A DNA stretch of 39,543 nt from Candidatus Magasanikbacteria bacterium RIFOXYD1_FULL_40_23 (GCA_001783215.1 MFRA01000001.1:221449-260991), one strand, 5' to 3'. Shown: positions 28,440 through 38,040, numbered from the stretch's first letter. Translations and numbers: made by a program. The notes: a model not told the origin generated them from the sequence alone.

Positions 28440-28498
28440 ATTGATTTAACGAAATCATGCCACGTAACGTCCTTTGAGACGCGGCGCTTAAATTAATT
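28440..28498. repeat. Dispersed GTCCATTGA-type repeat, copy C
   Basis: TTGATTTAACGAAATCATGCCACGTAACGTCCTTTGAGACGCGGCGCTTAAATTAATT; related copies at 3003-3095 and 19813-19862. Confidence 0.65.
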
Positions 28499-30236
28499 CT
28501 TTCTTTTTACTATACCCCAAAAACAAGACATTCGCTTCGTCCTTCATTAACAATAAAACAGCTCTAATTATGGTGCGTGTAAGCACAATCGCAGAGAACA
28601 TACTAACCATCACGCCGATGGCCAAAACTACTGCGAAGCCCTTCACAAAACCACCCATCCAAACCATAAATATACAACTAATCAAAGTGGTGGTGTTACT
28701 ATCGCGAATAGAAGGCCAAGCACGAACAAAGGCTTCTTCTACAGCAGATTTTAGACCTCTACCAGATCTAAGCTCTTCTTTCAAACGCTCGAAGACAAGC
28801 ACGTTGGCATCTACCGCCATACCAATAGAAAGAATAAAACCGGCGATACCAGACAAAGTAAGCGTTACATTTAATACCTTAAACAATACCAAGTTAAGCA
28901 ATACATATATACACAATGATGCAGCGGCCAATACGCCAGGCAATCTATAATAGATAACCATATAAATCAAAACTGCAATCAAACCATAGATACCGGCCAT
29001 AAAGCTCTTCTGCAAAGAGTCTGCTCCCAAAGTTGCATCAACTTTTTGCTGACTAATAAGCTCTACTGGCACTGGCAAAGCTCCGGAGTTTAGACGTTGA
29101 GCCAAAAGACGAGCTTCTTGAAGTGAGAAACTGCCACTAATAACAGCGCTACCCGTTAAAATTGGTTCATTAACTTGCGGAACGCTAATAGCAGAGCCAT
29201 CCAAAAATATAGCTACCGGCCTACCTGTATTACGTCTAGTCAAATCAGCAAATAATTCCGTGCCTTCATCGTCAAAATTCAAAGCTACCTGCACTTGTCC
29301 AGTTTGAGAGTCCTGACTTACTTCGGCGCGTTTTAATTGCTTTCCGGACAAACCAGTGGTTTTCCATTGTTCTGCCGGCGGCACAATATCAACCGGTTTT
29401 TTTATTTTTATAGAAATTCTAGCTACATTATAAGTTTTAACGGTTGAAGAAGCGTCCGCGCCTTCTTTTTCTTGCGCAGAAAGTCTTTTTATAATATTTA
29501 AACCATCAAAACTACTTATTAGTTCTTTGCTAACTTCTCCGTCTTTATGAGTTTCGGCCCATTTATAAAATTCTGGGAAAATTGCATTATCAATAAAACC
29601 TAAATCGCCACCGTGGGATTCCACACCTTCGTCTTCGGAATATTTAATAGCTGCATCGGTAAAATCCATACCGCTAGCAATATCTTTTAAGGCTTCACTT
29701 GCCTTGGCTCTAGCTTGAGCATTATAGGTATTCATTTCTTTTTTCTCTTCCGCGGTAAGTTCTCGTAACGGCTCATCACTTTCTTCTTTGAACTCCAAAA
29801 TAGGTGTTTCACCAATCATTTTTATAGCTTGGCTAACATCGGTAATACCCGGCAATTCTACAATTATTCTATAATCATCATTTACGCGAGTTGTTTGCAC
29901 CAAAGGTTCAGAAACTCCCAAACCACCACGCACACGACGTTCTATAACATCACGAACACCTTCTACTGCATCGGCTTTGTCTGCACCAAGAATAACTTCG
30001 GTGTTAGCATGATAAACAAGATGGGCGCCGCCTTGGAGGTCTAGACCCAAACTAAAACCTTTGTTTGGCAAACTAGGGATACCGATGTTGGCTTTTGCAT
30101 TAACCCAACTTATACCTTTGTTGGCATACGTAGGAAAGACAATAATCAGACAAAAAACGGTTAGAAGAAAAATTAAAAAAACACGCGATTTCAGAGTGTC
30201 TTTTGATACGGTTTTAACCTGATTTTTTACGGCCAT
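28488..30236 (-). CDS. secD: Protein translocase subunit SecD with an inserted parvulin-type PPIase domain
   Basis: GLDLQGGAHLVY, IIVELPGITDVSQA, GMAVDANVLVFERLKEEL; insertion GMDFTDAAIKYSEDEGVESHGGDLGFIDNAIFPEFYKWAETHKDGEVSKELISSFDGLNIIK. Confidence 0.95.
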   Translation of the reverse strand: MAVKNQVKTVSKDTLKSRVFLIFLLTVFCLIIVFPTYANKGISWVNAKANIGIPSLPNKGFSLGLDLQGGAHLVYHANTEVILGADKADAVEGVRDVIERRVRGGLGVSEPLVQTTRVNDDYRIIVELPGITDVSQAIKMIGETPILEFKEESDEPLRELTAEEKKEMNTYNAQARAKASEALKDIASGMDFTDAAIKYSEDEGVESHGGDLGFIDNAIFPEFYKWAETHKDGEVSKELISSFDGLNIIKRLSAQEKEGADASSTVKTYNVARISIKIKKPVDIVPPAEQWKTTGLSGKQLKRAEVSQDSQTGQVQVALNFDDEGTELFADLTRRNTGRPVAIFLDGSAISVPQVNEPILTGSAVISGSFSLQEARLLAQRLNSGALPVPVELISQQKVDATLGADSLQKSFMAGIYGLIAVLIYMVIYYRLPGVLAAASLCIYVLLNLVLFKVLNVTLTLSGIAGFILSIGMAVDANVLVFERLKEELRSGRGLKSAVEEAFVRAWPSIRDSNTTTLISCIFMVWMGGFVKGFAVVLAIGVMVSMFSAIVLTRTIIRAVLLLMKDEANVLFLGYSKKKELI

Positions 30237-30352
30237 AAATATAAGGGATTAAGGGACAAATTAAGACTTAATATTTAGATACTAAACCTGCTTAATCTTA
30301 ATGGATTTGGGTATTTTTGGCAAGAGCTACCTATATAGTACAGGGGATAAAT

Positions 30353-30565
30353 TTATTCCCCAATATATTCAAACCTAGGCATTGTTTTGCCATCTACTTC
30401 TACATTTTCTGTAAACACTGATAATGGTCGCACCCACATACTGTGCTCACTACTATATAGTGGTCGATAGATAACAACATCTTCTAAAGTAGCTTCAATT
30501 TTACCAACACCAATCACTTCGTATTCTTTTTGTTTATAATGCCTATATTTTCCAAGTTTTAACAT
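30353..30565 (-). CDS. DUF1653-like small protein
   Basis: KYRHYKQKEYEVIGVGK...VIYRPLYSSEHSMWVRPLSVFTENV. Confidence 0.7.
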   Translation of the reverse strand: MLKLGKYRHYKQKEYEVIGVGKIEATLEDVVIYRPLYSSEHSMWVRPLSVFTENVEVDGKTMPRFEYIGE

Positions 30566-30582
30566 AAATTTTCAAACTTGAA

Positions 30583-31029
30583 CTATAAATTTTCTTCGTG
30601 CGTTTGCTTATCAAAGCCAAACAGTCTTTCGTGCGTCAATTGAATCTTTTTCGGTCTCAACATATACCACGAATCGCCTTGCAAAACATCTTCGTCCTCT
30701 TCTGGTTCTGGCTTATTTCTTTTGGCAAAATGCTTAACAGCCAAATCATACCGCGGACCATCTATTCTTTCGATTTCACCTTCAAATTGAATACCTAGAT
30801 TATCTTCACCAATACCGCTTACAGTTATGGTGCCAGCTGCTTTATTATTTTGATCCACCGCTTGCGAATGTCTAACTTCCGGATCAGACATCCAATAAAT
30901 ATTTAAATCGTCATCATGAACATAAATAACATCACTTACCCATACCCCACTACTATCGGCAGTGGCCAAACTCATTAGGTAGCCTTGCTCCAAAACTTCT
31001 TGAATTAATTCTCTTAAATCGTGAGTCAT
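30583..31029 (-). CDS. Pyridoxamine 5'-phosphate oxidase-like (split-barrel flavin-binding) protein
   Basis: YLMSLATADSSGVWVSDVIYVHDDDLNIYWMSDPEVRHSQ...KAAGTI. Confidence 0.8.
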   Translation of the reverse strand: MTHDLRELIQEVLEQGYLMSLATADSSGVWVSDVIYVHDDDLNIYWMSDPEVRHSQAVDQNNKAAGTITVSGIGEDNLGIQFEGEIERIDGPRYDLAVKHFAKRNKPEPEEDEDVLQGDSWYMLRPKKIQLTHERLFGFDKQTHEENL

Positions 31030-31038
31030 ACAATGTTG

Positions 31039-33801
31039 TTATGCTCCATGACACTTCTTGTATTTTTTGCCACTTCCACAAGGACAGGCATCGTTACGCC
31101 CAATTTCCTTTCCATCAGCATCTTTTTCTTTATGATTACCGCTAGATACTTCTATTTCACCATCTATCGCATCACTCGCTCCTTTAAACTGTAAATTTTT
31201 ACTTTTACCCATTACCGAAGGCGCCAACTGAATGCCCAAATTTACTTTGTAGATTAAATATACGACTTCTTTTTGAATCAGGCTCAGCAATTCGTTAAAC
31301 ATGCGGAATGTTTCTTTTTTGTATTCTACCAAAGGATCGTGCTGACCATAGCCACGCAAACCAATACCGGTACGCAAATAATCTACGGCCACCAAATGAT
31401 CTACCCAAAGATTATCCATAGCGCGAAGCAAGACTTGTTTTTCTATTTCAAGCAATATAGCTTGATCTGGCACAGCGCGCACCAATAATTTTTCGTACTT
31501 TTGATTAGCCAAGTCAACCAAATATTCTACGATCTTTGTGCGAGATTCTACATCGGCTAATTTTTGACCATGTTCTCCGGAAGACAAATCGGTAATACTG
31601 TTTTTTTCTTCGTCAGTTAAAGCAAAGATAGTAGCTACTGTTTCCAAAATTTCTTTTACATTCCAATCATGACGACTTTCGCTATTGGTATGGAAAGAAA
31701 CAACTTGTTCTATTTCTTGCTCTACCATTGCCAAAATCATTTGACGCATAGTTTTGGCACCTTCCGGCACGGAGTTCGTTTTTTCATTTTCAAACGCTTC
31801 CAAAACTTCTCGGCGTTTGCCATAGATAACTTCTCGGTGACGATTAAGCACATCATCGTATTCAAGCAAATGCTTACGAGTATCAAAATGCATGCCTTCT
31901 ACTTTTCTTTGAGCAGATTCCAAAATTCGAGTAATCATCCCCTGCTCTATCGGCATATCGTCTGGCACTTTTAGAGTTTCCATTACCGAACGAATACGAT
32001 CTCCGGCAAAAATACGCATTAAGTCATCATCGGTAGAAAGATAAAATTGAGATTCACCCGGATCGCCTTGGCGACCACTACGTCCGCGCAACTGATTATC
32101 TATACGACGACTTTCATGGCGTTCGGTACCAATTACAAACAAACCGCCGGCAGCACGTACTTTTTCAGCTTCTTCAGGCACAATCGGATTTCCTCCAAGG
32201 AGAATATCCACACCACGACCAGCCATGTTTGTAGCCAAAGTCACTGCACCAACTCGGCCAGCTTGGGCTACTATTTCACCTTCTCGTTCGTGATTTTTGG
32301 CATTTAAAATTTCGTGTTTTATTCCTTCTCGTTCCAAATACAAACTTAAAGCTTCATTTTTGTCTACTGCCACTGTACCGATAAGTACCGGCTGGCCTTT
32401 GGCTTGCAATTCTTTTACAGTCAAAGCAATAGCTTTATATTTTGCTTCTTCGGTTTTATAAATTCTATCCGGATGATTTCGGCGTTGGTTTAATTTATTT
32501 GGCGGAATTACCACTACTTCTAATTTATAAATTTTTCCAAACTCTTCGGCTTCGGTAACAGCAGTGCCAGTCATGCCGGATAGTTTTGGATACAATCTAA
32601 AATAATTCTGGAAGGTAACTGTAGCCATGGTGCGACTTTCTTGTTGTATAGCCACACCTTCTTTGGCCTCTATGGCTTGATGCAAACCTTCACTATAGCG
32701 TCTACCTGGCATTTTTCGACCAGTAAACTCATCCACAATCATAACTTCACCATTTTCTACGATATAATCTCGGTCTAACAAAAACAAAGCATGTGCCCGC
32801 AATGCTTGCTCTACATGGTGAACCATAGTTATTTCACCTTCTGCATAAATATTTTCTACACCCAGCCATTTTTCCATTTTATTTAAACCAGCTTCTGTAA
32901 GTGTAGAAGATCGCATCTTTTCGTCTACATTATAATCTTCATTTTCTTTTAACCTACTTACCAGTTCGGCAAACTTATAATACATGCTTGTAGCATCTTC
33001 GGCCGGAGCGGAAATAATAAGCGGGGTACGCGCTTCATCAATTAAGATAGAATCAACTTCGTCTACGATTGCATAAAAAAATGGACGTTGCGACATTTCT
33101 CGTTTACTTTGCACCATGTTGTCGCGCAAGTAATCAAAACCAAATTCGTTGTTAGTTCCATAAGTAATATCGCAAGCATAAGCTTCTGGCCTGGAGCATG
33201 GCTCCAAAAATTCTGTTTCTACTTTATACATTCCTTTAGCATCTCGTTCTTTGTCTGCCTCACTGCCTTCGGATAAATTTTCTTCCGGTTTTATAGATTT
33301 TTGCGCATTATATTTAAAAGAAAATAATTGCTGTTGAATAATACCAACCGTTAGACCAAGCGCGTCGTAAATTTGAGCCATCCAAACTGCGTCACGTTTG
33401 GCCAGATAATCATTTACAGTCACTACATGCACACCCTTTCCGGCCAAAGCGTTTAGATATGTTGGCAAAGTACCCACCAAAGTTTTACCTTCACCCGTAC
33501 CCATTTCGGCAATACTGCCACGATGGAGCACGATACCGCCGATAAGCTGCACATCAAAGTGACGCATACCTGTTATGCGCTTGGAAGTTTCTCGCACTAC
33601 TGCAAATGCTTCTGGTAAAATATCGTCTAGAGTTTCTCCATTTGCCAAACGTCCTTTAAACTCATCCGTTTTGGCACGCAAATCTGCCAGAGTTAGTTTT
33701 TCCATTTCTGGTTCTAAAGCATTAATTTCTGCTACTGCTGGCTGGATACTGGTAATAACTTTGGCGTTTGGGTCTCCAAAAATTTTAGTAAAAAAAGACA
33801 T
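31039..33801 (-). CDS. secA: Preprotein translocase ATPase SecA
   Basis: GEGKTLVGTLPTYLNAL, VDEVDSILIDEARTPLIIS, GRSGRQGDPGESQFYLS, C-terminal GRNDACPCGSGKKYKKCHG. Confidence 0.98.
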   Translation of the reverse strand: MSFFTKIFGDPNAKVITSIQPAVAEINALEPEMEKLTLADLRAKTDEFKGRLANGETLDDILPEAFAVVRETSKRITGMRHFDVQLIGGIVLHRGSIAEMGTGEGKTLVGTLPTYLNALAGKGVHVVTVNDYLAKRDAVWMAQIYDALGLTVGIIQQQLFSFKYNAQKSIKPEENLSEGSEADKERDAKGMYKVETEFLEPCSRPEAYACDITYGTNNEFGFDYLRDNMVQSKREMSQRPFFYAIVDEVDSILIDEARTPLIISAPAEDATSMYYKFAELVSRLKENEDYNVDEKMRSSTLTEAGLNKMEKWLGVENIYAEGEITMVHHVEQALRAHALFLLDRDYIVENGEVMIVDEFTGRKMPGRRYSEGLHQAIEAKEGVAIQQESRTMATVTFQNYFRLYPKLSGMTGTAVTEAEEFGKIYKLEVVVIPPNKLNQRRNHPDRIYKTEEAKYKAIALTVKELQAKGQPVLIGTVAVDKNEALSLYLEREGIKHEILNAKNHEREGEIVAQAGRVGAVTLATNMAGRGVDILLGGNPIVPEEAEKVRAAGGLFVIGTERHESRRIDNQLRGRSGRQGDPGESQFYLSTDDDLMRIFAGDRIRSVMETLKVPDDMPIEQGMITRILESAQRKVEGMHFDTRKHLLEYDDVLNRHREVIYGKRREVLEAFENEKTNSVPEGAKTMRQMILAMVEQEIEQVVSFHTNSESRHDWNVKEILETVATIFALTDEEKNSITDLSSGEHGQKLADVESRTKIVEYLVDLANQKYEKLLVRAVPDQAILLEIEKQVLLRAMDNLWVDHLVAVDYLRTGIGLRGYGQHDPLVEYKKETFRMFNELLSLIQKEVVYLIYKVNLGIQLAPSVMGKSKNLQFKGASDAIDGEIEVSSGNHKEKDADGKEIGRNDACPCGSGKKYKKCHGA

Positions 33802-33884
33802 ACATTTTAGGGAATTTCTACAGAATTATTACAAAAACAAGCCTCTGTAAAGCTTGCCTATTTTATCATAAAGCACACAGATAA

Positions 33885-34214
33885 TCAAGCCTTTGTTGTA
33901 GCCAAAATTATAGCGTTCTTTACTCGTTCTGCTTCTCTTTCTATTACTTCTCCATCGTATTCGCCGGAGTGTGCGGTAACGCCCTCATAAATGGGTCGTT
34001 TCTGATCTAAATGCAAATCAAAAACCACAGAATCGCCTTCGGTTTTAATATACACATGAAAACGAGGATAAAAATCACGATGGATACGCTTGGCAAAACT
34101 AGTTTTACCCATACGCCTATCTATAATTTTGGCATAGCCACAACGCAAAATAGATTTTTCCGAATCGGCTATCTGGGATTTTACAAACTTTATTAGCATA
34201 CTAAATTGTACCAT
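33885..34214 (-). CDS. Hypothetical protein
   Basis: 109-aa ORF downstream of tdk; start may be internal (MLIKFVK). Confidence 0.65.
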   Translation of the reverse strand: MVQFSMLIKFVKSQIADSEKSILRCGYAKIIDRRMGKTSFAKRIHRDFYPRFHVYIKTEGDSVVFDLHLDQKRPIYEGVTAHSGEYDGEVIEREAERVKNAIILATTKA

Positions 34215-34243
34215 GTTTTATATAAAAAACGCTCTGAAATATT

Positions 34244-34801
34244 CTAGTTACTATTTCCGATTCGCACAAAACAATTACGGCAAACTGGCTGATATGTAAA
34301 TGTTCCATCGTCGGGTATAACGGGAGGCATACCACCGGTAAGCGGCACTCCTTTATTAAAGACTTGGGAATAAACTGCATTTGGTTGGCGACAAATTTCA
34401 CAAACAGCTTTTTTATATTTAACTTCTCTTGGACCTAATTCCAAAAGAGCTTTTACAATATCAAACATTTTGCCCTGATAATCTATATCCAAACCTGCAG
34501 CCACCACTTTTACTCCTTTATTTAACAACTGGGACACCACAGCAACATCTGCTGGGTCAAACATATGTATCTCGTCTATACCGACAACGGCGAAATCTTT
34601 CTGCAAAGCATCGGCTAAAGTGCTAACTTTTTCCGCCTCTATTACCACTCCGTTTCTAGAAGAGATGTGTTGGTCGCGAACATTGCGCGCAGACTGATAA
34701 AGAACAAAAGGAATATCTGTATATTTAAGTGGCGCAAAATGACTTATAAGATCAAACGACTTTCCACTTTTCATCGGCCCGAGAATTAGAGTTAGATCCA
34801 T
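34244..34801 (-). CDS. tdk: Thymidine kinase
   Basis: LILGPMKSGKSFDLI, FAVVGIDEIHMFD, VVAAGLDIDYQGK, CEICRQPNAVYSQ...CRNC. Confidence 0.88.
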   Translation of the reverse strand: MDLTLILGPMKSGKSFDLISHFAPLKYTDIPFVLYQSARNVRDQHISSRNGVVIEAEKVSTLADALQKDFAVVGIDEIHMFDPADVAVVSQLLNKGVKVVAAGLDIDYQGKMFDIVKALLELGPREVKYKKAVCEICRQPNAVYSQVFNKGVPLTGGMPPVIPDDGTFTYQPVCRNCFVRIGNSN

Positions 34802-35055
34802 ATTTGAAATGAATGAGGAAATAAATGAGCTTGCTTATTTATTTCCGAGTGAGTGAAAATATATGCGGCGAAGCTCCTATATACGAAGTGAGTGAATAAA
34901 ATATTTAGCTTGCTAAAATATTTTTGAGCGAACGAGTATATATGGGCTTTAGCCCCTATACGCGAAATGAGTGAGACAATAAGTTAAATGTATTTAACTT
35001 ATTGCGAACGAATGAGTGTATATGCGGCTTTAGCCCATATATTCGAAATGCTAAC
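34799..35055. repeat. Array of about 50-bp repeat units separated by about 30-bp perfectly self-complementary spacers
   Basis: Units 34846-34895, 34926-34975, 35006-35055; spacer hairpins 34818-34845, 34896-34925, 34976-35005. Confidence 0.8.
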
Positions 35056-35115
35056 ATAAAACCAATAATAGTATATCACGCCCTAATCATTTTAAAAATC
35101 TACTTAAAATATAAA

Positions 35116-35152
35116 GGGTCGGATTCGCTAAGCGAATATCGACCCCTTCCAG
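35116..35152. terminator. Hairpin/terminator downstream of the 35174-36073 gene
   Basis: AGGGTCGgATTCGCtaAGCGAATaTCGACCCCT. Confidence 0.6.
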
Positions 35153-35173
35153 TCTAAAATTTAATAATTTCAT

Positions 35174-36073
35174 TCACCACAGCCTAACTTCCAGAGACAG
35201 TTGCCCACCCAGGGAGGAGTCCTCTTGGCCGAAAGAACCAAGAAACACTACTCCAGAGAAGCAGAAACTGCTTTCACACAGCTTGATGCCGGGCATGGCG
35301 TAGAACAAATTGAGAGGCTTATTCAGCTTATCTGCAGCAGTGTCTGGATCCACATCTGCTGCACGCAAGAGATCTTCGCCAGTCTTGTCTACATCAATCT
35401 GACCCTTAATCCTTACTCGTTGCCATTCTCCACCAAACAGCAGATAAAGCCCACTCCTGAGTCGAAGACTCGAGTCAAACCCAAGTTCAAGACTAAGAAG
35501 CTTACCATCTACATTGACATGTTCGGCAGCAAAGTCAGTGAAGTCAAACCATGACTCCCCCAGCTTCACATCTAGCCTGTCAATATCCACCCTGGCTACG
35601 TTGGTTTCCAGAACTCCGAACCTAAGTCCGGTGGTAAACCTCCCTCCAAGAGTGGCACCGAGCCGACCCCAAGTCTCCAAACCTTTCTCGAAGGCATACA
35701 AAGAAACTTTCCAATTTTCCTCACGATGCTTGATGCCAATATCGCCACTGTAGCGGTTGGCTCCAAGCGTAAAGTTCAGAAAACGGTAGTGAAGGCGACA
35801 GTTGCCGCCAAAGCTCCATCCCCAACGCACAAAGCGATTATCACCGCTTTTAACGCTCTGCGAAGACCCGGTTTGAACACGGGCTTGCAAATTAGTTCCG
35901 CAAGACAAGAAGCTATTGGACTTTAGGGTAATTACCGGAGTTGCCTCCATAGGCTCCGGCACCGGGGTTGCCTCTTCAGGCTTCTGCTTTGCCTGAGCAA
36001 TAGCAGAAGAAGAAAGACCCCCCAGAGCAACCAATACAAACGCTGCAAAAACTTTCAGGGTACAACTGCGCAT
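35174..36073 (-). CDS. Secreted protein resembling an outer-membrane beta-barrel
   Basis: Sec signal peptide (AFVLVALGGLSSSAIAQA), alternating amphipathic aromatic beta segments, terminal ...GGQLSLEVRLW. Confidence 0.75.
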   Translation of the reverse strand: MRSCTLKVFAAFVLVALGGLSSSAIAQAKQKPEEATPVPEPMEATPVITLKSNSFLSCGTNLQARVQTGSSQSVKSGDNRFVRWGWSFGGNCRLHYRFLNFTLGANRYSGDIGIKHREENWKVSLYAFEKGLETWGRLGATLGGRFTTGLRFGVLETNVARVDIDRLDVKLGESWFDFTDFAAEHVNVDGKLLSLELGFDSSLRLRSGLYLLFGGEWQRVRIKGQIDVDKTGEDLLRAADVDPDTAADKLNKPLNLFYAMPGIKLCESSFCFSGVVFLGSFGQEDSSLGGQLSLEVRLW

Positions 36074-36094
36074 GGTACTGCCCTCCCACTAGGT

Positions 36095-36123
36095 AGATTA
36101 AACTGCCACTTGTTTTATGTCAA
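36095..36123 (-). promoter_or_regulatory. Promoter for the 36073 gene
   Basis: Minus strand TTGACA-17 nt-TAATCT. Confidence 0.6.
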
Positions 36124-36167
36124 ATAATGAAGCCGGCAGAATAGTATTTGGTTTACTTGAAGAATTT

Positions 36168-36695
36168 TTATTTATAAAAATTGCTATATTTCTGTCTTAA
36201 TTTTGCCAGTTTAGGTTCAATTACAGCTTGGCAATACGCTTGAGTTGGATTTTTGGCAAAATATTTTTGATGATATTCTTCGGCAGAATAAAATTCCTGA
36301 ACCGGTTTTAATTCCGTCACAACTTCGTCATCGTAAACTTTTTCTTCATTTATTTCTTTTATTATTTTTTCGGCTATTTCTTTTTGTGTTTCATTTTCAT
36401 AAAAAATTACCGAACGATACTGCGTCCCGATATCATTGCCCTGACGATTAAGTGTTGTAGGATTATGGATTACAAAAAATATATGCAAAATATCTTCCAA
36501 GGTTATTTGCACAGGATTATAAGTGATTTTTACCACTTCCGCATGTCCGGTACCTCCACCACAAACTTGTTCATACGAAGGGTTTGACACACTACCACCG
36601 GCGTACCCAGACACAACCGATTCCACACCTTTTATACGGGAATAAGCTGCCTCCAAACACCAAAAACAACCACCACCCAAAATTATTGTTTCCAT
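36168..36695 (-). CDS. msrA: Peptide methionine sulfoxide reductase A
   Basis: METIILGGGCFWCLEAAYSRIKGVESVVSGYAGG...GTGHAEVVKITY. Confidence 0.95.
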   Translation of the reverse strand: METIILGGGCFWCLEAAYSRIKGVESVVSGYAGGSVSNPSYEQVCGGGTGHAEVVKITYNPVQITLEDILHIFFVIHNPTTLNRQGNDIGTQYRSVIFYENETQKEIAEKIIKEINEEKVYDDEVVTELKPVQEFYSAEEYHQKYFAKNPTQAYCQAVIEPKLAKLRQKYSNFYK

Positions 36696-36721
36696 ATTTT
36701 TATTTAACATGCATTGACCAA

Positions 36722-36970
36722 CTAAAGACCGAGCGCTTCATTAATTTTGGCCTTATCAAAGCCTAAAATATTCACTTCGGTACCATCGTCTTTAACTATA
36801 TGCGTGCAAGGAACACCCATTGATCCGCAGGCATCTATGGATTTTTGTTGTTCATCTGGACGTTCATCTAACAAAACATCTTCGTAAGTGACATTTTTTT
36901 CTTTTAGATAAGCCTTAAGCATTTTGCAATACGGACAAGTGCTGGTGGAATAAATTTTTACGCTAGACAT
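36722..36970 (-). CDS. Glutaredoxin-like protein
   Basis: VKIYSTSTCPYCKMLKAYLKEKNVTYE...MGVPCTHI. Confidence 0.9.
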   Translation of the reverse strand: MSSVKIYSTSTCPYCKMLKAYLKEKNVTYEDVLLDERPDEQQKSIDACGSMGVPCTHIVKDDGTEVNILGFDKAKINEALGL

Positions 36971-36992
36971 ATTTTTAAAGATTAATTAAATA

Positions 36993-37382
36993 TTATTTTT
37001 TTAGAAAAAGATAGTAGTAAATCCAAATTGAGGCAAAAAATAAGAAAGTGGCAAGCGCTACCCAAATAAATAGTGGCACGGTTTCGGTAAAGGCTGAAAA
37101 TAAAATTCCAACGACCACAGAAAGCGACCATATTATTTTCATCATGAGCAAATGCTTATACACACCCACATCAGATTTTCTGGCGGCGAGAGAAACACCT
37201 CCAATACCAAATAGCGCTGCCGCCACAAAGCGAGTTGTAATCGGGTCAATAACCCCCCAACCAAAAAAGCTAAGCGTTTGTTGTGGAAATAAGAACAAAG
37301 GAATCGCAAAAATATAATCCACTAAAAAATGAACGAAAAACCAACTACGAAGAGAATTTGGAATTTTTACTGCATCCAACAT
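36993..37382 (-). CDS. Integral membrane protein, hypothetical
   Basis: About four predicted TM segments. Confidence 0.7.
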   Translation of the reverse strand: MLDAVKIPNSLRSWFFVHFLVDYIFAIPLFLFPQQTLSFFGWGVIDPITTRFVAAALFGIGGVSLAARKSDVGVYKHLLMMKIIWSLSVVVGILFSAFTETVPLFIWVALATFLFFASIWIYYYLFLKK

Positions 37383-37423
37383 GTTTTATTATTAAACACG
37401 ATAATAAAATTTCCCACACTAAA

Positions 37424-37906
37424 TTAGTCTATATGTTTCTTAAACTCATCCAACGCCTTTATTTGCACATCCCAGAGATGAATCGTTGGACGCATTTTTT
37501 TAACCAAATCTAAGGCATCTTTAACTGTATAACCCTTCGAAATAAGATATGCAGCTACTAGAGTGGGCGCGCGCCCATGTCCATTTTTACAATGCACATA
37601 AACTTTATGTCCCAAGGCCGCCAATTGCTTTAAAATAGACGCGCCCAAAGCCAGCTGATCCGGATTGGATGGATTATGGTCCACTGTCGGCAACCATGTG
37701 TAAAAATCAACCCCAAACGGCATATCTAGATGGTTTTCTTCCAAAGAAATATCAGCTGTAATCCCCTCTTTATTCTTGAGCAGTTCATCAAAATGCATTC
37801 GACAACATTGATTAGTGCCTATATAAATACCATCAATAATATGATTGTAATCAATTTCTGCAACATGCATTGAATTTGCGCTATTACCTACTGGGTTTAC
37901 GGTCAT
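37424..37906 (-). CDS. Dual-specificity/tyrosine-type protein phosphatase
   Basis: VYVHCKNGHGRAPTLVAAYLISKGY (HCX5R) and upstream WLPTVDHNPS. Confidence 0.88.
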   Translation of the reverse strand: MTVNPVGNSANSMHVAEIDYNHIIDGIYIGTNQCCRMHFDELLKNKEGITADISLEENHLDMPFGVDFYTWLPTVDHNPSNPDQLALGASILKQLAALGHKVYVHCKNGHGRAPTLVAAYLISKGYTVKDALDLVKKMRPTIHLWDVQIKALDEFKKHID

Positions 37907-38040
37907 ATTTTTTATATAAGATAATTATTATTATAATATATACAGCAAATTTCTGCAAAGCAAACGACGTGTTTACATCAAAAAAGACATGGATATAAAA
38001 AACGACTGCCTTTTGGGCAATCATTTTTCTATTTTATTGA

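Noticed and set aside
34799-35055. Possible CRISPR array
   Set aside because: Only three imperfect units, spacers are self-complementary rather than unique foreign-like sequence, and no cas genes are in the window.
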